From Gemmatimonadaceae bacterium (GTDB lineage: Bacteria > Gemmatimonadota > Gemmatimonadetes > Gemmatimonadales > Gemmatimonadaceae), in NCBI GenBank assembly GCA_022843265.1, contig JALHNZ010000010.1, positions 1 through 64,000 on the forward strand: a stretch of DNA of 64,000 nt. The letters are read 5' to 3'. This document shows positions 54,057 to 61,639 of this stretch, in pieces (position 1 is the stretch's first letter; each line of letters opens with the position of its first letter). A program made the position numbers and the translations under genes. The notes under the pieces are model-generated. The model had not been told where the DNA came from. It did no database searches and saw nothing but the letters and a program-made list of their open reading frames with translations.

Positions 54057-56189
54057 CTACGGCAACGGGACGGACGAGCGAGTCACCACATCCGTGGCGC
54101 CAAAGGCATCGAGCCAGACACGCTCGGGGCGGTCTGCGGTGTCAATTCGCAGCTCCTGGCTGTCCTGTGCCGGCGTGCCTCGCACCGTGGTCCACCCGCT
54201 GGGTGTGCGAACCGACACCGGCATCGGATGCCGATACGCGCCGACGCGTTCGAGCGTGACCGTGGTACGCCACCCATTCGCGACCCGCTCCACGCGCGCA
54301 TCACGCAGCACGTAGTTCACGACACCGGTGGCAGTGACCCACTGCGAAAAGAACCAGTCGAGCGAAACGCCGGCGGCGCGTTCCGCGCTGGCCTGCATGG
54401 CCCATTTATCCACGTGACGAAATGCCCATCGCGCGTAGTAGTCACGCAGAAAAGCGCGAAAGGCGGTGTCGCCCATCACGTCGTGCAGCGATTCGTACAT
54501 GGCGGCCGCACGCCCGTACACCATGCCGTTGTAGATCGTGAAGTCGCGAAACAGGTCGGCGCGCGTGCCAATGGGCTCGGTGTTGTTCGACTGCACCGCG
54601 GTATTTCGTGCGCGCGCGGCATTGCGAAGCGAAAGCGCTCGTGAGGCGAGCGCCGCGTCACGAATGGAATCGGGATGGACCGGATTGCTCGCCGCGATAG
54701 CCGCGCTCACAGCGGCGCGCGTGGTGCCGGTCTGCATGCTCGTCTGGTACGACGTCAGCCCTTCGTCCATCCACCCGGACTGCCATTCGTTGCTGGCGAG
54801 CATGCCATACGCGTAAATGTGGCCGCCTTCGTGCGTTGTCAGCCCCTGCGATGCCGAGCCGTTTTGCATCATCATCGGGAACTCGGTGCCACCGCCATCG
54901 AGTCGCTTGAGGATTGTCAGCTGCGGGTATGCGTACGCTCCAAACACTTGCTCCAACCACTGCTGCGTGGTGATGCCAAACGCGAGTGCACGTCCGTTCT
55001 CCCACTGCGTGCGCGAGCTGGCCACACAGTTGGCGACTGCCTGCGCGCGCCCTGCAGCGGCCACACTGGCGTTGGCCAGTGCGCAGTCGGCGTCCGCGTC
55101 GCCGCGATACAATACGTGCACCGGAATCGTGTCCCACACGCGAAACGCGTAAGCGCCCGGCGCAACGGCGCGAACAATCGTGCCGCCTTCATAGCGAAAG
55201 CCCGGCGACGCACTCCACGCGAAGTGATGCACATCGCGCGCGTAAAAACGCACCATGCGCTGCCCGGCGGCGAGTTTGATCATCGGGCCTTCGGGCACGT
55301 CGTTGTACGCGTTTGCGTGCAGCACAGGCGTGTGTCCCGGGGCCGCAACACGAGCCCAGCCAGGATCGCCCGACACGGGTACGCCCGTTGAACCGATCAC
55401 CTGATCATCCGCCACAATCACGGACACATCGAACGTGCCAAACTCACCGTAGAACTCACCGGCCGGCACCAACGCGTTGGGCTTCCACCCGTGCCGATCG
55501 TACACCGCCACTTTCGGATACCACTGCGCCATATCAACGCTGCGGCCGCGCCGTCCCTGTCTGCGCGGCAACGTACTCGGACGCGCGTCCCAGGCGAGCT
55601 GTACCTCGACGGTCTGTTTCGGAAGCAGCGGCTGCGTGAGTGCGACGTGCACCACGGTGCTATCTGCACCCAGCGGATACGTGACGCGCAGTGCGCGACC
55701 ATTCACACTTGGTGCGCGTGTAAATCGCTCGTACGCAAAGTCTGGCTCGGCCAACTGCTGAAATCGCACGCGCCCTTCGCGGATATCCGTGTCACTCCAA
55801 CGGGAGCCCGGGCGGAATGCATTGAGATGCTGATGCATCCACAGTTCGCGCAGCGTATCCGGACTGTTGTTGGTGTAGCGGAGCGTGCCCTGCGCCGACA
55901 CGACACCGCGCGCGTCATCCAGCGTCGCGATGATCGTGTAGTCGGCGCGTTGCTGCCAATAACCCGCCGTGTCGCCATTTGCCGGCGACGTTGCGGGCGT
56001 GATCGGAATTCGCGGATCACTCGCCTGCTGATTCGGCAGAATACTTGAGATGGTACTCGGCACTACTGACGGAGCCGTGCGCGTACCGGGGCCGCGCGTA
56101 CAGGCTGTGAGCGAGGCGGCCGTGAGCAGCAGCCACGGACCGACCAGGAAACGGCGGGAGCTGGCGCGAGCGATTGTGAATGTGGTCAT
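54057..56189 (-). CDS. M1-family metallopeptidase, lipoprotein
   Basis: 710 residues from the ATG at 56189. Lipobox SLTAC30 fits membrane anchoring. The zinc site is HEGGH (453-457) with Glu476 in DEGLTSY exactly 19 residues after the second His, as required by the M1 HExxH-x18-E rule. The exopeptidase motif position has GGTEFPMMMQNG in place of GAMEN, as in bacterial M1 relatives lacking the classic motif. Late HVDKWAMQASAERAAGVSLDWFFSQW is the typical C-terminal part. It sits downstream of the atp operon. Confidence 0.92.
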   Translation of the reverse strand: MTTFTIARASSRRFLVGPWLLLTAASLTACTRGPGTRTAPSVVPSTISSILPNQQASDPRIPITPATSPANGDTAGYWQQRADYTIIATLDDARGVVSAQGTLRYTNNSPDTLRELWMHQHLNAFRPGSRWSDTDIREGRVRFQQLAEPDFAYERFTRAPSVNGRALRVTYPLGADSTVVHVALTQPLLPKQTVEVQLAWDARPSTLPRRQGRRGRSVDMAQWYPKVAVYDRHGWKPNALVPAGEFYGEFGTFDVSVIVADDQVIGSTGVPVSGDPGWARVAAPGHTPVLHANAYNDVPEGPMIKLAAGQRMVRFYARDVHHFAWSASPGFRYEGGTIVRAVAPGAYAFRVWDTIPVHVLYRGDADADCALANASVAAAGRAQAVANCVASSRTQWENGRALAFGITTQQWLEQVFGAYAYPQLTILKRLDGGGTEFPMMMQNGSASQGLTTHEGGHIYAYGMLASNEWQSGWMDEGLTSYQTSMQTGTTRAAVSAAIAASNPVHPDSIRDAALASRALSLRNAARARNTAVQSNNTEPIGTRADLFRDFTIYNGMVYGRAAAMYESLHDVMGDTAFRAFLRDYYARWAFRHVDKWAMQASAERAAGVSLDWFFSQWVTATGVVNYVLRDARVERVANGWRTTVTLERVGAYRHPMPVSVRTPSGWTTVRGTPAQDSQELRIDTADRPERVWLDAFGATDVVTRSSVPLP

Positions 56190-56272
56190 GTCAGGAACGA
56201 TGAAGGGCGCGATCGCAAAATGCGACCACGCCCGTTCATACACCTGAAGCACGCACGAGGCGCGCCGACGCT

Positions 56273-56827
56273 TTACCGTCCGGCCAGCCCTGACATCCGG
56301 CGACGCATGACCTGCATCCGACGCCGCACGGAGCCGTCCATAATGGTGTCACCCACGCGAATCACCACTCCGCCCATGACGGCTGGATCAATGCTCACGT
56401 GCGGTACCACGGTCTTACCGAGCACCGCGGAAAGACGCGCAGCGATGCTATCGGCATCGCCTTCGGCCGGTGCACTGGCAAAGGTCAGCCTGGCGTGCAC
56501 ACGGTTTGCGGACTCGTCGAGCAGCGTGTCGTATTCACTGGCAATCACGGGCAGCATCATGAGACGACGGTTGCGAGCCACGGCCTGCAACCAACGCAAC
56601 ATGACATGCGGAACACGATCGCCGAGCGCCTTTTCCAGCACGCCCATTTTTTCGGCGGCCGTAATGCGCGGCGACTCGAGAAAGCGACGCAGCTTGATAT
56701 CGGAATCGATCGCATCTCCGATCTGTCGGACCAGGCCGCCCCACCCTTCCGCGTCGCCGGCCTTCCGCGCGAGCGTTAACAACGCCTCGGCGTAGTTCCG
56801 GCCAGCGGTCGAACCTTGCACACCCAT
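56273..56827 (-). CDS. atpH: ATP synthase F1 delta subunit
   Basis: 184 residues, the usual length. RNYAEALLTLARKAG at the N-terminus and the C-terminal VVPHVSIDPAVMGGVVIRVGDTIMDGSVRRRM match the family. It connects F1 to the b subunits. The ATG overlaps the atpF stop by one base. The F1 genes atpA, atpG, atpD and atpC do not follow here. Confidence 0.92.
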   Translation of the reverse strand: MGVQGSTAGRNYAEALLTLARKAGDAEGWGGLVRQIGDAIDSDIKLRRFLESPRITAAEKMGVLEKALGDRVPHVMLRWLQAVARNRRLMMLPVIASEYDTLLDESANRVHARLTFASAPAEGDADSIAARLSAVLGKTVVPHVSIDPAVMGGVVIRVGDTIMDGSVRRRMQVMRRRMSGLAGR

Positions 56828-57444
56828 TAGCGGCGACCCTTCGGCGCTTCAATCGACGCGAGGAACTGCTCGACAATCTTTCGATTGCCCGCGCTATCGA
56901 GGTTCTGCTCGATCACCTTGCCGGCTCCTGCAATGGCGAGGTCCACCGCTTCGCGACGCAGTTCGGCGATCGCCTTGGCTGCTTCGCCTTCGATGTCACG
57001 ACGCGCCTGCTCGAGCATTTCACTCTGCTGCTTGCGCGTCTCGTCGAGCATGTCGTTGCGCATCTTGTCAGCCACGGCGCGTCCGTCAACAATGATCTGC
57101 TGCGCCTGGCTACGACCGGCGTCGAGCAACGCCTTCTGCTCGGCCAGCAATGCAGCAGCAGCGTCACGATCACGCTTGGCGCCTTCGATGGCTTCGGTCA
57201 GCGCCTTTTCGCGCTCTTCCACCGCAGCGAACAGTGGCTTGAACGCGAACTTCTTGAGCACGAACAGCAGGCCGATGAAGACGACCAGCGTCCACACCAT
57301 CAGTCCCATGTTCGGATCAAGCAGACCACCGGGAGCCGCAGCTCCCTCCGGCGCAGCAAACGCGGCGGCGGTGGGGATGAACGAGGCGAAGCCCAACACA
57401 ACCGCCGAGCGGGCGGCTACTTTCGTGCGCGAATGAAGGCGCAT
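56827..57444 (-). CDS. atpF: ATP synthase F0 b subunit with signal-like N-terminus
   Basis: 205 residues, longer than common b subunits (about 160) because of a 30-residue signal-peptide-like segment (TKVAARSAVVLGFASFIPTAAAFAAPEG) before the membrane helix MGLMVWTLVVFIGLLFVLKKFAFKP. The rest is the charged coiled coil. The subunit forms the stator stalk. The next-upstream gene is atpE, separated by 73 bases with two hairpins. Confidence 0.93.
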   Translation of the reverse strand: MRLHSRTKVAARSAVVLGFASFIPTAAAFAAPEGAAAPGGLLDPNMGLMVWTLVVFIGLLFVLKKFAFKPLFAAVEEREKALTEAIEGAKRDRDAAAALLAEQKALLDAGRSQAQQIIVDGRAVADKMRNDMLDETRKQQSEMLEQARRDIEGEAAKAIAELRREAVDLAIAGAGKVIEQNLDSAGNRKIVEQFLASIEAPKGRR

Positions 57445-57481
57445 GTATCAGTTCCGTGAGTTCAGGAGTAAGAGCATGGTG

Positions 57482-57530
57482 CGGGAGCGCCTACGCGCCC
57501 CCGACACCGGATCACGATTAGAGCGTGATC
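57482..57530 (-). promoter_or_regulatory. Two hairpins between atpE and atpF
   Basis: A 7-bp stem (GATCACG / CGTGATC) carries the atpE stop codon in its loop (57510-57530), and a second stem (CGGG-GCGC / GCGC-CCCG, 57482-57503) lies just beyond. Such structures after atpE are thought to protect the upstream message and help raise c-subunit yield. Confidence 0.5.
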
Positions 57531-57796
57531 TTGCCCTGGAGCTGGAAGCCGATCACGACGCCGAACAGCGCGGCGCCTTCGATGAGGGCGGCAAGAATGA
57601 GCGCCGCCGTCTGGATGCGACCCGCCGCTTCCGGCTGACGCGCCATGCCTTCCACCGCTGAACCACCGATGCGGCCGATGCCCATGCCGGCGCCGATCAC
57701 GGCACCACCAGCAGCGATGCCGGCGCCGATGGCGACGAGACCGCGAGGATCCGAACCACCCATCGTGTCCTGCAGGAGCGCGAGCACTTCAATCAT
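57518..57796 (-). CDS. atpE: ATP synthase F0 c subunit
   Basis: 92 residues. Two membrane helices joined by ARQPE; helix 1 is Gly-rich (GAGIAAGGAVIGAGMGIGRIGG). The ion-binding acid is Glu73 in LAALIEGAALFGV. The sodium-type QxxxVES signature is not present, so this looks like a proton-type ring. Confidence 0.95.
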   Translation of the reverse strand: MIEVLALLQDTMGGSDPRGLVAIGAGIAAGGAVIGAGMGIGRIGGSAVEGMARQPEAAGRIQTAALILAALIEGAALFGVVIGFQLQGKITL

Positions 57797-57854
57797 GAGA
57801 AACTCTCGAAAGAAAAGTTAAGGAATGCGTGCTCCACGTGTTCGAAAACACGGT

Positions 57855-57943
57855 GTTCACTGGTGAGCCGAAGCTCCGTGAACATTCCCCGATCGCTCGA
57901 TCGGGTACGAAAACGCGGAGTCGGGGAGCACCGATTCCGCGGA
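57855..57943 (-). other. Structured spacer between atpB and atpE
   Basis: The spacer holds three inverted repeats: GTTCAC/GTGAAC (57855-57883), CCCGATCG/CGATCGGG (57888-57905) and TTCCGCGGAA (57934-57943). The middle one is the strongest. They may separate the messages of a-subunit and c-subunit genes. Confidence 0.4.
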
Positions 57944-57950
57944 ACAACGA

Positions 57951-58910
57951 CTAATGGTGTGCTTCGCGAATCTGTCCAATAAACACGCTGGCGAGCAGCG
58001 TGAAGATGAACGCCTGCAGAAACGCGACAAACAACTCGAGCACGGCAATCGCAAGTGCCATCAACAAGGGGAACGGCGTCAGCACCCAGCTTTGGAAGGA
58101 GAACACCAGACCAATGAGCGCGAGCAGCACGATGTGACCGGCCGTCATGTTCGCAAACAAACGAATCGCGAGCGCAAACGGCTTGGTGAGCTTGCCGAGC
58201 ATTTCGACCGGACTCATGATCAGAAACATGAGCGGACGCATGACCACCGGAAGATCGTTATTCCAGTAGAACATGGTGCTCAAATATCCTGCGCCCTGCG
58301 CACGGATACCGGCCGCTTCCACCACGATGAACGTGATGATGGCCAGCGTTGCCGTGACCGAGATGTTGCCCGTGGCGGTGGCGCCAAACGGAATCATCCC
58401 GAGCAGGTTCATGAACAGAATGAAGAAGAACAGCGTGAGCGTGAACGGCACATACTTCTCACCGTGCGGGCCCACGTTTGGCAGCACCACTTCGTTTCGC
58501 AGGTAGAGCGCCATGGCTTCGATCGCGCCGCCAAAGCCCTTGCTGCGGCCTTCCGTCGCATGATCGCGCTTACTCGCCTGTGCGGCAATGATCAGCACCA
58601 GCGACAAGAGCGTCGCCGCGATCAACATCATCACCACATGCTTGGTGGGCGAGAAATCGATGGTGAGCGGACCAACGTGCACCGGCTCCCATTTGGGCAG
58701 GTTCACGTACGTGTGAAACGGTGCCTTCCAGTACGGGAGTTCGAGATATGAGGCGTCGGTGATGTGCGGCGTGATGAAATCCACCGGCCCCGACGACGAA
58801 TGCGACTCATCTGCAGCCTGCTCAACAGCAGGGGCGGTGGCCGTTGGCTCCTGCGCGGCGAGACTCAGCGGCGCGAGCAGCAGCAATGCGCAAAGAAAGC
58901 GACGTAGCAT
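57951..58910 (-). CDS. atpB: ATP synthase F0 a subunit with signal-like N-terminus
   Basis: 319 residues from the ATG at 58910, which gives a signal-like start (MLRRFLCALLLLAPLSLAAQ) and a 60-residue Ser/Glu extracytoplasmic stretch before the first conserved helix. The proton-channel helix is seen as PFALAIRLFANMTAGHI with the essential Arg250, and the C-terminal helix ends LLASVFIGQIREAHH. It lies 14 bases after the atpI stop. Confidence 0.94.
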   Translation of the reverse strand: MLRRFLCALLLLAPLSLAAQEPTATAPAVEQAADESHSSSGPVDFITPHITDASYLELPYWKAPFHTYVNLPKWEPVHVGPLTIDFSPTKHVVMMLIAATLLSLVLIIAAQASKRDHATEGRSKGFGGAIEAMALYLRNEVVLPNVGPHGEKYVPFTLTLFFFILFMNLLGMIPFGATATGNISVTATLAIITFIVVEAAGIRAQGAGYLSTMFYWNNDLPVVMRPLMFLIMSPVEMLGKLTKPFALAIRLFANMTAGHIVLLALIGLVFSFQSWVLTPFPLLMALAIAVLELFVAFLQAFIFTLLASVFIGQIREAHH

Positions 58911-58924
58911 CCCGGAGATCGGGG

Positions 58925-59326
58925 TCAAATGTTCAGGAATAACGGCTCGACCACAGTCGAGACGAAGAAAAATGAAACCAGTGCAATCAATGCCGGCGTC
59001 GCCGCCAAACCGAGTGCGGGCACAATCAGAAATGCCCAAAGCGCCACCACAGCAAAACGCACCAGCACACCAAGTCCCCACGCCGCGATCACCTGATCAC
59101 GTCCAGCCAATTTCACAATCGCAAAGGTGAGCAGCTGCACACCCAGCGCGACCCAAGCGGCCGTGATGATAGCCGATCGATCGCCAGGCACTCGAAAAAA
59201 CCAGCCGAGTGCCGCACCAACGAGTCCCAACACCACCAGCTGTGCCACGGCAAAGAGCGCAATGGCGCGCAGCAGCCCCGCGCCAGACCGACCCGCTGTG
59301 TTGCCCGCCGAGCTGCCTGCACTCAC
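58925..59326 (-). CDS. atpI: ATP synthase subunit I-like protein
   Basis: 133 residues from a GTG that overlaps the atpZ stop (GTGA). Four hydrophobic segments (LLRAIALFAVAQLVVLGLVGAALGW, SAIITAAWVALGVQLLTFAIVKLAG, WGLGVLVRFAVVALWAFLIVPALGL, ALIALVSFFFVSTVVEPLFL) match the AtpI-type small membrane protein found in this operon position. It may assist assembly of the c ring or magnesium uptake. Confidence 0.75.
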   Translation of the reverse strand: MSAGSSAGNTAGRSGAGLLRAIALFAVAQLVVLGLVGAALGWFFRVPGDRSAIITAAWVALGVQLLTFAIVKLAGRDQVIAAWGLGVLVRFAVVALWAFLIVPALGLAATPALIALVSFFFVSTVVEPLFLNI

Positions 59327-59598
59327 GATCCTGCTCCGTCCGGCGGATCAACAGGTGGCTGCTTCCCTCGCTTCGGAGCCGTGAGGTTCCGATAGGTCAG
59401 ATAGAATGTGCCGCCTGCGCCCAGCATCACACCGATCAAAAGAAAAGCCGGCGCGGAGTTGAGCCGCTGGTCGAGCCACTGCCCGGCGTAGCCGAAGAAC
59501 ACCAACGCGACCGCGAACTGCACCCCCAGCCCCGCCAGCGACCATGGACTGATTTCTGGTTCCGGCTTCGGGGACGACGGCCGCTCAATGTCCACCAT
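59323..59598 (-). CDS. atpZ: AtpZ-like small F0 accessory protein
   Basis: 91 residues, first gene of the operon. Two helices: PWSLAGLGVQFAVALVFFGYAGQWLDQRL and SAPAFLLIGVMLGAGGTFYLTYRNL, the AtpZ/AtpI pattern (PF09527). A Rex-type palindrome lies 19-40 bases upstream of the ATG. Confidence 0.8.
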   Translation of the reverse strand: MVDIERPSSPKPEPEISPWSLAGLGVQFAVALVFFGYAGQWLDQRLNSAPAFLLIGVMLGAGGTFYLTYRNLTAPKRGKQPPVDPPDGAGS

Positions 59599-59616
59599 AG
59601 AATCGGGAAACTAGGC

Positions 59617-59638
59617 GCTTGTGAAATATTTCGCAAGC
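59617..59638. promoter_or_regulatory. Rex-type operator upstream of the atp operon
   Basis: A 22-bp palindrome with arms GCTTGTGAAA and TTTCGCAAGC around AT and one arm mismatch. It holds TTGTGAA-N4-TTC, the Rex core, and matches the site before etfB at 26127 in 17 of 22 positions. Confidence 0.75.
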
Positions 59639-59740
59639 AAACCTCAAGCTCTTCCGAAGACCGACCGAAGGGCGGCTGCCGGACCCCTCGCCATTGTGGG
59701 AAGTTGGCCCCAGTGCAATACTTAGCTCACGACTGTTGCC

Positions 59741-59769
59741 TTGACACATCACCTTTTCGTTGATAACGT
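59741..59769 (+). promoter_or_regulatory. Sigma-70-type promoter for the BsuPI gene
   Basis: A perfect -35 hexamer TTGACA (59741-59746) and a -10-like TAACGT (59764-59769) are separated by 17 bases. The start of transcription would be near 59776, giving a leader of about 80 bases that contains a hairpin. Confidence 0.6.
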
Positions 59770-59811
59770 AGCGCAGTTGCGAAATGTGATCTTTGCACGT
59801 CCAAGTTATTG

Positions 59812-59834
59812 AAGGGGTTCATTCTGCACCCCTT
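59812..59834 (+). promoter_or_regulatory. Hairpin in the leader of the BsuPI gene
   Basis: A perfect 7-bp stem (AAGGGGT / ACCCCTT) with a 9-base loop ends 24 bases before the ATG at 59859. It could affect ribosome access or mRNA stability. Confidence 0.4.
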
Positions 59835-59858
59835 GCTCACCACCGACCGCCCCACTTG

Positions 59859-60317
59859 ATGCTCGCGCGCATCACCGTACCACTTTTGGCCACTGCCGTA
59901 CTTGTGTTTGCCTGCGGACCTCGCAGCCACACAAGTGCCGTCGCAGCGCGACCAGCCGTGGTCGTCGATAGCGCCGTCACAGCGGCGGTTCGGGTGGACG
60001 CAGCGCCCGGTTCGCGCACGGTGCGATTCGCGCTGAGTGTGACAAATGGCACGAGTAAACGCATTGAACTCAACTTCCCGAGCGGGCGCACGCACGACTT
60101 TGTGGTGCTTGATGCAACGGGACGCGAAGTGTGGCGTTGGAGTGATGGACGCATGTTCACGCAGCTCATGAAAAATCGCATGATCGAAGCGCGCGACATC
60201 GTCACGTACGACGAGCGCTGGCCTGCACCACCAAGCGCTGGACGCTACACACTGGTTGCGGTGCTGCACAGCGATTCACATCCCGTAGAAAAGCGCGTGG
60301 ACTTCGCGATTCAGTAA
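59859..60317 (+). CDS. BsuPI-domain (protease-inhibitor-like) lipoprotein
   Basis: 152 residues from the ATG at 59859 (an earlier ATG at 59793 is less likely because it would displace the signal). A hydrophobic start ends VLVFAC, a lipoprotein-like signal with an atypical -2 residue. The mature part SRTVRFALSVTNGTSKRIELNFPSGRTHDFVVLDATGREVWRWSDGRMFTQ is the BsuPI pattern of the Bacillus intracellular proteinase inhibitor. Here it is exported, so it may act as a binding module rather than a true inhibitor. Confidence 0.82.
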   Translation: MLARITVPLLATAVLVFACGPRSHTSAVAARPAVVVDSAVTAAVRVDAAPGSRTVRFALSVTNGTSKRIELNFPSGRTHDFVVLDATGREVWRWSDGRMFTQLMKNRMIEARDIVTYDERWPAPPSAGRYTLVAVLHSDSHPVEKRVDFAIQ

Positions 60318-60355
60318 GCGTACCGCCGGCCATTCATCCCGCACATCCGACATCC

Positions 60356-60384
60356 GACCCGCTCTCCGGCGGGTCGTCGTGTTT
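60356..60384 (+). terminator. Terminator of the BsuPI gene
   Basis: A perfect 7-bp GC-rich stem (GACCCGC / GCGGGTC, loop of 6) lies about 40 bases past the stop, followed by GTCGTGTTT. Confidence 0.6.
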
Positions 60385-60504
60385 CATGGCGCGAAGCTAC
60401 AACACGCGCGTAACTTTCTGCGTTGTGTAGCGAGTGTACGATCGCTCAAACGCGCGCCCTCCCGAGTTCTTGCTTCAGCACACGTCCCGCCCCGCTGACC
60501 GCTT

Positions 60505-61512
60505 ATGCCCTCTCAGAGTTCCCCTCCGCTCGTGAATGACGACATTGTGTTGCTTGGTCGTCTCGCCGAAGCGCGAACGCAACTGCGTGCACAGATTGCG
60601 CGACGCATTGTTGGACAGGCGCAGATTGTAGACGATCTCGTGGCCGCGTTGCTGGCCGGCGGACACGCGGTGTTAGTTGGTGTACCCGGACTCGCTAAAA
60701 CGTTGCTGGTGCAAACGGTGTCGCAGGCCCTCGCGCTGTCATTTTCACGCGTGCAGTTCACACCGGATCTCATGCCGAGTGACATTACCGGCACGGAGTT
60801 GATGGAAGAAGAAGCGAGCACGGGCCGTCGCACGTTTCGATTTGTGAAAGGACCGATTTTCGGACAGGTTGTACTGGCCGACGAAATCAATCGAGCCCCA
60901 CCGAAAACGCAGGCCGCACTGTTGCAAGCCATGCAGGAACGCACAGTAACTGTTGCGGGGCACACGTATTCGCTGCCGTCCCCGTTTTTTGTGTTGGCCA
61001 CACAAAATCCGATTGAACAGGAAGGCACGTATCCGCTGCCGGAAGCGCAGCTGGATCGGTTCATGTTTGAACTGCGTTTGGGTTATCCGTCGCGCGAAGA
61101 AGAAGAACAGATTGTGCACGCCACCACCGGTGACCGTGCGCCGGAAATTACGCCCGTGCTCGGCGCGGAAGAGTTGCTCGCGTTGCAGCAGTTGGTGCGT
61201 CGTTTGCCGGCCCCGCCGAGTGTGGTGCAGTACGCGGTCATGGTGGCGCGCAGTACGCGTCCGGATGATCCGATGGCGGGCCCGGGTGTGAAAAAATATG
61301 TGTCGTGGGGCGCGGGTCCGCGTGCGTCGCAGTATCTGGTGTTGGGGGCCAAGGCGCGCGCGGCCATGGATGGTCGGGCGGCGCCGGATTTTGAGGATGT
61401 GCGGGCGGTGGCGCCGGCGGTGCTGCGGCACCGGTTGGTGTTGAACTTCCAGGCGGAAGCGGACAACGCCGAGTTTCACGACATTGTGCGGTTGCCGGAC
61501 GCGGTGAAGTAG
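60505..61512 (+). CDS. MoxR-family AAA+ ATPase
   Basis: 335 residues. Walker A GVPGLAKT (59-66), Walker B VVLADEIN (122-129), followed by the MoxR signature RAPPKTQAALLQAMQERTVTVAG, and LPSPFFVLATQNPIEQEGTYPLPEAQLDRFMF. MoxR proteins are chaperones, usually with DUF58 and von Willebrand A-domain partners coded just downstream. Neither follows here; the next gene is a regulator. Confidence 0.93.
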   Translation: MPSQSSPPLVNDDIVLLGRLAEARTQLRAQIARRIVGQAQIVDDLVAALLAGGHAVLVGVPGLAKTLLVQTVSQALALSFSRVQFTPDLMPSDITGTELMEEEASTGRRTFRFVKGPIFGQVVLADEINRAPPKTQAALLQAMQERTVTVAGHTYSLPSPFFVLATQNPIEQEGTYPLPEAQLDRFMFELRLGYPSREEEEQIVHATTGDRAPEITPVLGAEELLALQQLVRRLPAPPSVVQYAVMVARSTRPDDPMAGPGVKKYVSWGAGPRASQYLVLGAKARAAMDGRAAPDFEDVRAVAPAVLRHRLVLNFQAEADNAEFHDIVRLPDAVK

Positions 61513-61542
61513 CCGCGCTGTAGCCCGGGGCGGCATCGTGGT

Positions 61543-61562
61543 GATAGCGGCTGCGCGCTATC
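61543..61562 (+). terminator. Possible terminator after the MoxR gene
   Basis: A 7-bp stem (GATAGCG / CGCTATC) with a GCTGCG loop lies 31 bases beyond the stop, with flanking GGTG/TCACC that could extend it. There is no clear T-tract. Confidence 0.35.
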
Positions 61563-61639
61563 GTCACCCTTAGATGACGCTCCGGTGACGGGGGCTTCCA
61601 GATTGGCCGGATGACGTCCCCCCGCCACCTGGAGAAGCC

